In this document: in pieces, positions 28,101-34,582 of the stretch
Layout of the letters: the number at the start of each line of letters is the position of its first letter
Numbering within the stretch: position 1 is the first letter of the stretch
From: Holosporaceae bacterium
Lineage (GTDB): Bacteria > Pseudomonadota > Alphaproteobacteria > UBA3830
Direction of reading: 5' to 3'
NCBI GenBank assembly: GCA_031276565.1
Contig: JAISMS010000005.1
Location: 1-34,582, forward strand
Length of the DNA stretch: 34,582 nt
Translations under genes and position numbers: made by a program
Notes under the pieces: generated by a model
The model's input: the letters and a program-made list of their open reading frames with translations, nothing else
What the model was told of the DNA's origin: nothing
Databases searched by the model: none

Positions 28101-28262
28101 GCTCGCTCCCGGATAGCTGGCGCTTACGATTATTGAAGGCGGCGTCAGTTCCGGATATTGGGCCACCGGCAGATTGCTCATGGCCAGAAAACCGGCTATG
28201 ACGATGATAAGAGACATAACGGTTGCGAAAATCGGCCTGTCTATGAAGAAACGGGAGAACAT
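25119..28262 (-). CDS. RND efflux inner membrane transporter (HAE1, AcrB/MexB-like)
   Basis: [72 protein letters not shown]; 1047 aa. Confidence 0.97.
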   Translation of the reverse strand: [1047 protein letters not shown]

Positions 28263-28277
28263 GACTGATTCCTTTCG

Positions 28278-29441
28278 CTAACTTTTTTTATCTGCGGGTT
28301 TCTGTGCCTTTTCTTTGCTTGCGGATATCGGCACGGGGGTCACCGGAGATCCCGGACGCGCCTTGATTATTCCTTCGGCCACCACTGTTTCTCCCTCTTT
28401 CAATCCGGAATGCACGATGATTTTATCCCCCACCGATTCCGCCTTTATCGGACGGACTTCGACAATGTTTTTATCATTCAACGCATAGACCGCAGATCCG
28501 GTTTTTGTGGATATGAAAGCCGATTGCGGAATGACGAGGACGTCGCGATACTCGGCTCCGATCAGCTTTACCCGCACGAACTGTCCCGGCAACAGCATCT
28601 GCTGCTTTTCTTCGTTGGGAATCTCCGCCTTAATCGACACTGCGGAGGTCAGACTGTCTTCATTGCTGTCGATAAAAATAATCCTGCCCCGATGCGGATA
28701 AATCGATCCGTCCGGCATGATTATTTCCACTCCGTATTCGCCGGATTTCGTCAATTGTATTCTTCCGTCCCTGTAATTTTTATTCATGCTGCTCCACATG
28801 CTTCCGGGTATGGAAAAATTCACGTGCAGAGGACATACTTGCACCATGGAAGTCAGCAGGCTCGATTCTCCGCTCGAAGACACCAGATTCCCGATCGATC
28901 GGGCTTCCTTGCGCACTATGCCGGAAATCGGAGCCTTAACGTCGGTATATCCCAGATTGATTTCCGCTTCGTGAAGGGATCCCTCCGCCACTTTCATGTT
29001 GGCGTCGGCTCTTTCATAGGCCGAAAGAGAATCATCGTGATCCTTTTGACTGACGGCCCCCGCCCGAAACAACTTTTTCATGCGCTCGTAGTCGCGAGAG
29101 GTTCTGCGCAGCTCCGACTGAGCCTGGGCCAGCGTTCCCTGAGCTCGGGTCAAGGCCGCTCTGCAGGGTTCTTTATCTATTTCAAAAAGCTTCTCACCTT
29201 GCCGAACATATTGTCCTTCCTGAAATACGCGTGACTTCAATATGCCGCCGACCTGGGCGCGGATCTGTATTTCCAGAGATCCGGTTATCTTCGCCGAAGC
29301 CTCGACCGCCAAAGGAACATCCTGCTTGGTAACCTTGACGACTCCGACCGCAGGAGGAGGAGGCGCGGCCGGTTTATCGGCGTCCCCGCATCCAGAAACA
29401 ATAAAAAGAGCTACAGAAAATAAACTGCCGGAAATGCGCAT
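28278..29441 (-). CDS. RND efflux periplasmic adaptor (membrane fusion protein) lipoprotein
   Basis: Lipobox IVSGC, VTKQDVPLAVEASAKITGSLEIQIRAQVGGIL, LGYTDVKAPISGIV; ATG 29441 with GGAGGGG SD. Confidence 0.95.
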   Translation of the reverse strand: MRISGSLFSVALFIVSGCGDADKPAAPPPPAVGVVKVTKQDVPLAVEASAKITGSLEIQIRAQVGGILKSRVFQEGQYVRQGEKLFEIDKEPCRAALTRAQGTLAQAQSELRRTSRDYERMKKLFRAGAVSQKDHDDSLSAYERADANMKVAEGSLHEAEINLGYTDVKAPISGIVRKEARSIGNLVSSSGESSLLTSMVQVCPLHVNFSIPGSMWSSMNKNYRDGRIQLTKSGEYGVEIIMPDGSIYPHRGRIIFIDSNEDSLTSAVSIKAEIPNEEKQQMLLPGQFVRVKLIGAEYRDVLVIPQSAFISTKTGSAVYALNDKNIVEVRPIKAESVGDKIIVHSGLKEGETVVAEGIIKARPGSPVTPVPISASKEKAQKPADKKS

Positions 29442-29474
29442 GACCCCTCCGCCGCAAAATATCGCCAACCGAGA

Positions 29475-29504
29475 ATTATCTTACAGTTGTACAGACAGAG
29501 TCAA
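29475..29504 (-). promoter_or_regulatory. Candidate sigma70-like promoter of the RND operon
   Basis: Minus strand TTGACT (29499-29504), 18-nt spacer, GATAAT (29475-29480), upstream of ATG 29441. Confidence 0.6.
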
Positions 29505-29785
29505 TTAATTTTTTGTTAACGATTTGAGAGCAAAAGAATTTGTCCGATTCCGACCGCAACCGGGGTGCGTAAATTTGAAGTAAGATATCGAAAAGCCGTT
29601 CGGATCGGATGAACTCGGTCGCCGGCCGTAAAGCGAAGCGTTTGTCGGCGCGTTCCTCTTAACGTCGCGCACCCCGACGTCGCATACGCCGTTTTTAAGT
29701 CATGCCGCGGATATCGGACAACATCCCTCCCCTAATATCGCTCGGCTTTTCTCCCGCGCTCCCGGTTATCCCCCTTCCGCTCAGT

Positions 29786-29811
29786 CCGAATTGAACTTTG
29801 AATTCGGTTTT
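29786..29811 (+). terminator. Possible intrinsic terminator-like hairpin in intergenic region
   Basis: CCGAATT-GAACTTTG-AATTCGG followed by TTTT on the plus strand; no annotated plus-strand gene upstream. Confidence 0.3.
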
Positions 29812-29961
29812 CTCGTCGGATTCGATAAGGTGTGGAGCTTAACGGAGACAAGATTTTCTCTTTATAACTCCGGCGAACGCGATTTTTCCAGAAACGGAGA
29901 AAAAGAACGCCGAAGCCTTTTAACGTCGGAAAAATATTCCAAATACTTTTTTCGGGAGTTT

Positions 29962-31032
29962 TTATTCCCCTTCTTTTTTCTCTTCGGGGATTAACACGCG
30001 ATAGAGTTCCGAAATGGTGCTCATTACCGGCGCTCCGTTCTTCACGTTGATGTCCAGCAATTCCTGAAAGTTTTTTTTGCCGATGACCGAAGCTATCTTT
30101 ATCAAAATGGCAGCCGGACTTTGGGGTTGTTTACGTTCCAAAAAAAGCCCTATGTTTTTCAGAAGATCGTAGGCGTCCTCCAGAGTCGGTTCTTTTTTTA
30201 CGGGCTCTTCCTCCGAAGAGGAATTTCCGTCTTCGTCGACGGGTTTCGGCTGATCCCGACGAGCTTCCGCTTTGGCGACAGTTTCCGCCATCTGATTCCG
30301 TTTGATTTGTAAATTCTTTGCGGTTGTACGTTCCGCATCCTCCAAATGATTTAAAAGCAGTCGAAAGCTGGGAGAGTCGTCATTGCACTGCTCGACGATA
30401 AAATCGTCGAGTTTCTTCAAATTTTCTATCGCCAAGCGCACTTCGCTCCCCAAGGATTCGACAAATTCCTGCGGGGTCGCCAAAACGCCCTTTTTAATTT
30501 GTCCCAGCGAAAGGCCGTCTGTGTTTTTTATCTGCAAATTACGACGCGCCGTAAGCCAATCCGACAGGCTGTAGTCTCCGGTTGCGTCCGTTTGTTTTGC
30601 GAGGGGAATGAGAACGATTCTTTCCGGAATTTTTTCGGCAAGAAAATAAAAAGGAGCCAGTCGCGGGATAAAATTACGGTTTTCCCAGTCGACGGAAGGG
30701 TAAATATCATCCCAATAATTTTCGCACAGAGATTGCAGCAGCGACATTCCGCAGTTAAATCCGTGAAATCCTTTCATGACCGTCAACGATTCCAAAAGCC
30801 ACATGGCGATCTGTAAATCCTTCGTCTTAGTTTTCAGCAGATGCGAACAGATGCGGAAAACCTCCGGCCAATCGGCTTTTTTGATTGCGGTTTGCCAGAT
30901 TCCCTGGGATAATCTCGGATCGTCTTCGCGGCGTAATTCTCTTATTTGATCGTAAACATAATCGTATTTCAGATCTTCTCCGCATCTGTTTTTTTCCGAA
31001 ATCGGAAGCAGAAGTTCTTCGAATTCCGCCAT
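29962..31032 (-). CDS. tssA: Type VI secretion system protein TssA (ImpA N-terminal domain)
   Basis: LLLPISEKNRCGEDLKYDYVYDQIRELRREDDPRLSQGIWQTAIKKADWPEVFRICSHLLKTKTKDLQIAMWLLESL; C-terminal DAYDLLKNIGLFLERKQPQSPAAILIKIA. ATG 31032 with GGGAGG SD. Confidence 0.9.
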   Translation of the reverse strand: MAEFEELLLPISEKNRCGEDLKYDYVYDQIRELRREDDPRLSQGIWQTAIKKADWPEVFRICSHLLKTKTKDLQIAMWLLESLTVMKGFHGFNCGMSLLQSLCENYWDDIYPSVDWENRNFIPRLAPFYFLAEKIPERIVLIPLAKQTDATGDYSLSDWLTARRNLQIKNTDGLSLGQIKKGVLATPQEFVESLGSEVRLAIENLKKLDDFIVEQCNDDSPSFRLLLNHLEDAERTTAKNLQIKRNQMAETVAKAEARRDQPKPVDEDGNSSSEEEPVKKEPTLEDAYDLLKNIGLFLERKQPQSPAAILIKIASVIGKKNFQELLDINVKNGAPVMSTISELYRVLIPEEKKEGE

Positions 31033-31066
31033 AATCAATCCTCCCGTTCGGTTCCCGTCATCAAGT

Positions 31067-34000
31067 TTAAGGAGCCTCGTCGTCCGCTGCCTCCTGTTGC
31101 GCTGCCGCCGCCTGCTGCCGCATCGCCGCCGGCTGTTGTGCTGCCGCCTGCTGCCGCATCGCCGCCTGCTGCTGCTGCATCGCCTGCTGCCGCATCGCCG
31201 CCTGCTGTTGCGCTGCCGCCTGCTGCTGCTGTATCATCGCCTGCTGTTGCGCTGCTGCCTGCTGCTGCATCATCGCCTGCTGTTGCATCGCCGTCGGCTG
31301 TTGTGCTGCCGCCTGCTGCCGCATCATCGCCTGCTGCTGCATCGCCTGCTGCCGCATCGCCGCCTGCTGCTGCATCATCGCCTGCTGCTGCATCATAGCC
31401 TGCTGTTGTGCTGCCGTCGGCTGTTGTGCTGCCGCCTGCTGCTGCATCGCCTGCTGCTGCATCGCCTGCTGCTGCGCCGCCTGCTGTTGCTGCATCGCCG
31501 CCTGCTGCTGCGCCGCCGCCTGCTCCGGTTGTTCCTCATGCTCGGCATGCTCCTCATCTTCCTCATGCTCGTCGTGTCCTTCCGACAGCATATGTCGGTA
31601 AACGGCGTCCCGCTTCTCCGCCGGCTCCTTTAATATACGTTGATATACAGCTTGTTGCTCCTGCGGAGAATGTGCGTGCGATGCTATAAATGCCGCCTGA
31701 TGCTCCGCCTCCTCTTCCGGCTCCTGCCGTTCCGATAACGCATGCCTATACAGTTCCTCCCGCTTCGCCGCCGGAGCGGCCAACATCTGCCGATAAACAA
31801 GTTTCTGCTGCTCCGGAGAATCCACGTGCGATGCTATAAATGCCGCCTGCTGCTCCGCCAATGCACGCTTATAAAGTTCCTCCCGTTTCGCCGCCGGAGC
31901 GGCCAGCATCTGCCGATAAATCAGATCATGATGCTCCGGAGAACCCGCGTGCGATGCCAAGAATGCCGCCTGCTGTTCCGGAGTCGCATTATGAGCATTA
32001 TCCTTTTCCGCTTCGCGGCTTATCTCTTTCGGTTTATGAAGAGGAGGGCAAATCTGCGGGAATACCGGCCATATCGCCGGAGTGGTTTTGTCGCCGTTCT
32101 TAGTCATAGGAGTAACTTTTACGATTATTTTGGAGGCGGAAACCGTTCCTCCCGCCTCTTTGTTGATTATCGGTACGTTAAACTGCAGCAATATCCCGCT
32201 CGGAGCATCCGTCTCTTTATTGTACTTATTCTCTTCAATTAACCGGAACATCGCCCATTTACCGGAATAGGAGAAGGTTGCGATCGGTCCGCTAATAATC
32301 AGATTTCCTTTGGACGCTCGATCGTTCGGCTGTTCCGGAGCGCCATCCACCCATGTAAAAATCGCCTCAATTTTATCGCCGTTGAAGAATATTCCCGGAG
32401 CGTTTTCAACGACTTTTACGCTATTGATCAGAATTTCGCGCTCCATAAGCGACGAAGTCAGCGATTCCAGTGTCGGAGAAGGACGCATCTTAATGTCGAA
32501 AGAAACCGTAGCGCCCTTCACATCGGCGGCTTTCGAATGGATCACCCAGTTTTTCAGGAAAGGAATCAGTCTGATATCCATTATATGCAGAAACGTAACG
32601 GCTTCTTCATTAATATTTTTCTCGTCTTTATGTTTCTCGAAAATTCCGGCGGCATTTTTGATACTTCTTTCGTAAAGAATTACAAAATCCTCGACGTCCT
32701 TCAGGGAAGCATCTTCATTCGAATGCCCGAACGGGAATTTTTTGGCCAGCTTACCGTTGAAGAAATCGAATATCCCGGTATAGGCCTTGGCCGCCCTTTC
32801 GTATTTTACTTCTTCCGCCCGCGACATCAGCGATTTAGCGACGGCGGAGCGTTTTGACAGGAAGAAATCGCCTTCATTTTCGGCAATCGAGAGAATTTCT
32901 CCCTTTTCGTCGAAGGAATCGATGGAAACCTTCGACAGAGTATCGGATATAAAGCTTTCGAGAGCGGCGACGGAGTTGCCCGGCTTTTTAACTTCGTACT
33001 CGTCGACGCTGACTATTATATCCTTCCATTTCTCGATGATTTTCGGATTTTTTACAAGAGCGATAAACTGCGGCATCGTCAGAAGATCAATTATCGGAGA
33101 AGCCAGCTCCTTTGCAAGAAATCGAATTCTTTGAAATTGCGCCGCAAGATATTGTCTCAGCCCGTTCTGATCATTGATATCCAGAAATCTGGGATTTCTT
33201 TTGCCGTCCCAGTTATCGAATACGGCGCGCCCCGCCGAGTAAGGGGCCTCCGTGTTAAACAAGGCGTCTATTTTGGTCAGCATTGATTCGTAATGGGTTA
33301 TGATTAAAGCAGAAAATCCGAAATCATCGACGTTATTTTTATTCTGATTTTCCTGCAGGAATTTTGCGATTTTCGGAAGGGCAAAAGACGCATTTCTTAC
33401 ATTGATCGCCAGGTGTTTCAGAGCATCCTCCAGCAGAGCTCGGGAATTGCCGGGCGGCATGTCTTCAAAAATTTGCGCACGTCCGGCCATGGATTGGATA
33501 ATCGGAGTGAAACACTTAACCGCAACGGATTTGTACATTTCAAAATTCTGCGGCCTTATTTCCTTCGGCATGGTTGCGGCAAATTCATAATATTTGTCGA
33601 TCGCTTCGGCCAATTCTCTCAGCTGTCTGATGTCCCAAATCAGCATACGGTCTTCGGCGACAGTCGTGACCAACCTTCCGTCCGGAACCGGACGAATAAA
33701 CGGCTGATCCAGTACGGCCTTAAGCTCGTTGCGAAAACTTTCGAATCCCGGAGACGGCGTATACGTATCCGAAGACAGAAAATTTCCCGTCAGATCGCTT
33801 TTATACCCGGCCAACCGAGACCTGAATTTATGAAATTCGATTTCCGCGCTTTTCATCAAGTCTTTTACATAGTGGTCCTCTATAATGTCGATGGCCAGCA
33901 GGCTCTCCATTGTTTTGCCGTAGTCTTCGCAGGGCATGAAATGATCCTGTGATATCCACGAAAAATGTTTATTGGCAAAAATATCGGCAACAAGCACAGT

Positions 34001-34582
34001 TTTATGGTATATCTTTGCGAGACTCTGGGAAGTATATTTCGATGCGGCTTTTTGGGCGACTTCTTTAATCTTTTCGATGTCGTTCAACAGATTATCCAGT
34101 ATCATTTCGACGGTGACGTCCAAGGTATCCTTTAAAAATGCGCCGAATACCGCGTGCAGGGCTTTTTTTATTTGTTCTTTGAACAGGGTAATATCAAATT
34201 TCGGAGGCAGCAGCTTTTTGTTCGGAACTCTGTCTTTTATTTCATCGGCTATGTCGAAGGTTTCGCGGAAGAGTGTTTTTGTAAGATCCGCTACGCTCTT
34301 TCTGTCTTCCAAACGACGTACGGAGTTGTATTCGTTGCTGACTTTTTCTATTTTGCCGATTTGATCGACAAAATTTCGCAACTTTCGAAAGCTGTCAAAT
34401 GAAGTGACGTTGAAGAGATCTTTTTTGGATGCGAGTAATTTAACGCCGTATATAACATCCTGAAGAGCAGTTTTTGTGTCCAGGTTGATGTCTATGTACA
34501 TGGCCCTGAGAATTACCGAGTCAAAAACCAATCCTATGGTCTCCAGCATGTCTCCGCGCAGCCTTGAAAACCAAGATTGAGG
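31067..34582 (-). CDS. tssM: Type VI secretion system membrane subunit TssM/IcmF (5' end beyond window) with long C-terminal repeat/low-complexity extension
   Basis: Open to the window edge on the minus strand (PQSWFSRLRGD precedes the track's M). KKPGNSVAALESFI, FDFFNGKLAKKFPFG, ISGPIATFSYSGKWAMFRLIEE match the IcmF C-terminal region; C-terminal ~320 aa is extra. Confidence 0.85.
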   Translation of the reverse strand, partial: PQSWFSRLRGDMLETIGLVFDSVILRAMYIDINLDTKTALQDVIYGVKLLASKKDLFNVTSFDSFRKLRNFVDQIGKIEKVSNEYNSVRRLEDRKSVADLTKTLFRETFDIADEIKDRVPNKKLLPPKFDITLFKEQIKKALHAVFGAFLKDTLDVTVEMILDNLLNDIEKIKEVAQKAASKYTSQSLAKIYHKTVLVADIFANKHFSWISQDHFMPCEDYGKTMESLLAIDIIEDHYVKDLMKSAEIEFHKFRSRLAGYKSDLTGNFLSSDTYTPSPGFESFRNELKAVLDQPFIRPVPDGRLVTTVAEDRMLIWDIRQLRELAEAIDKYYEFAATMPKEIRPQNFEMYKSVAVKCFTPIIQSMAGRAQIFEDMPPGNSRALLEDALKHLAINVRNASFALPKIAKFLQENQNKNNVDDFGFSALIITHYESMLTKIDALFNTEAPYSAGRAVFDNWDGKRNPRFLDINDQNGLRQYLAAQFQRIRFLAKELASPIIDLLTMPQFIALVKNPKIIEKWKDIIVSVDEYEVKKPGNSVAALESFISDTLSKVSIDSFDEKGEILSIAENEGDFFLSKRSAVAKSLMSRAEEVKYERAAKAYTGIFDFFNGKLAKKFPFGHSNEDASLKDVEDFVILYERSIKNAAGIFEKHKDEKNINEEAVTFLHIMDIRLIPFLKNWVIHSKAADVKGATVSFDIKMRPSPTLESLTSSLMEREILINSVKVVENAPGIFFNGDKIEAIFTWVDGAPEQPNDRASKGNLIISGPIATFSYSGKWAMFRLIEENKYNKETDAPSGILLQFNVPIINKEAGGTVSASKIIVKVTPMTKNGDKTTPAIWPVFPQICPPLHKPKEISREAEKDNAHNATPEQQAAFLASHAGSPEHHDLIYRQMLAAPAAKREELYKRALAEQQAAFIASHVDSPEQQKLVYRQMLAAPAAKREELYRHALSERQEPEEEAEHQAAFIASHAHSPQEQQAVYQRILKEPAEKRDAVYRHMLSEGHDEHEEDEEHAEHEEQPEQAAAQQQAAMQQQQAAQQQAMQQQAMQQQAAAQQPTAAQQQAMMQQQAMMQQQAAMRQQAMQQQAMMRQQAAAQQPTAMQQQAMMQQQAAAQQQAMIQQQQAAAQQQAAMRQQAMQQQQAAMRQQAAAQQPAAMRQQAAAAQQEAADDEAP
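31070..31520 (-). repeat. Low-complexity Gln/Ala/Met (CAG/GCG/ATG codon) repeat encoding the TssM tail
   Basis: Repeated gctgctgc/catcgcctgctg words; protein QQQAMMQQQAAMRQQAMQQQ... Confidence 0.95.
31583..31978 (-). repeat. Three copies of a 41-aa (123-nt) repeat in TssM extension
   Basis: R1 31856-31978, R2 31733-31855, R3 31583-31705: E(Q/H)QAAF(L/I)ASHxxSP...Y(R/Q)(Q/R)(M/I)Lx(A/E)PAxKR(E/D)x(L/V)YxxxL. Confidence 0.95.

Noticed and set aside
29791-29994. Plus-strand 67-aa ORF near the TssA stop
   Set aside because: No good start context; overlaps the terminator-like hairpin and the tssA 3' end.
31070-31530. CRISPR-like or microsatellite array
   Set aside because: The repetition is codon-level low complexity inside an ORF, with no regular spacers or conserved direct repeats of CRISPR type.
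30946-31689. Plus-strand ORFs 30946-31398, 31097-31633 and 31408-31689 (Pro/Ala/Ser- or Leu/Arg-rich)
   Set aside because: They are antisense readings of the CAG/GCG repeat encoding the TssM tail; low complexity keeps all frames open and there is no independent coding support.

Overview
The window looks like a chromosomal segment of an alphaproteobacterium-like genome (GapR/DUF2312, LpxI-type lipid A pathway, NodT-type efflux protein). The taxonomy is inference. From left to right it contains: a GT8 glycosyltransferase; tsaD and lpxC on the minus strand; gapR, a PgeF/YfiH-family gene, a divergent prs, rplY (L25/CTC) and pth; an AT-richer stretch with two orphan proteins; a Bax-inhibitor-1 family protein; an RNase D-like exonuclease; the long conserved cluster rpsB-tsf-pyrH-frr-uppS-cdsA-rseP-bamA-skp-lpxD-fabZ-lpxA-lpxI/lpxB, with no dxr between cdsA and rseP; a small orphan; tRNA-Leu(UAA) and tRNA-Asn(GUU); a tripartite RND efflux operon on the minus strand; and the end of a type VI secretion locus (tssA, and tssM cut by the window edge). 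The most notable signals are: (i) a TssM/IcmF protein with a C-terminal extension of about 320 aa, made of three 41-aa repeats, an acidic His/Glu linker and a Gln/Ala/Met-rich low-complexity tail; (ii) a single-ORF LpxI-LpxB fusion; (iii) an RNase D-family exonuclease with a signal-peptide-like N-terminus and a good Shine-Dalgarno at that start; (iv) a GT8 protein with a signal-like N-terminus and a 24-aa tandem repeat; (v) two orphan ORFs in an AT-rich pocket. No CRISPR array, rRNA or transposase was seen.
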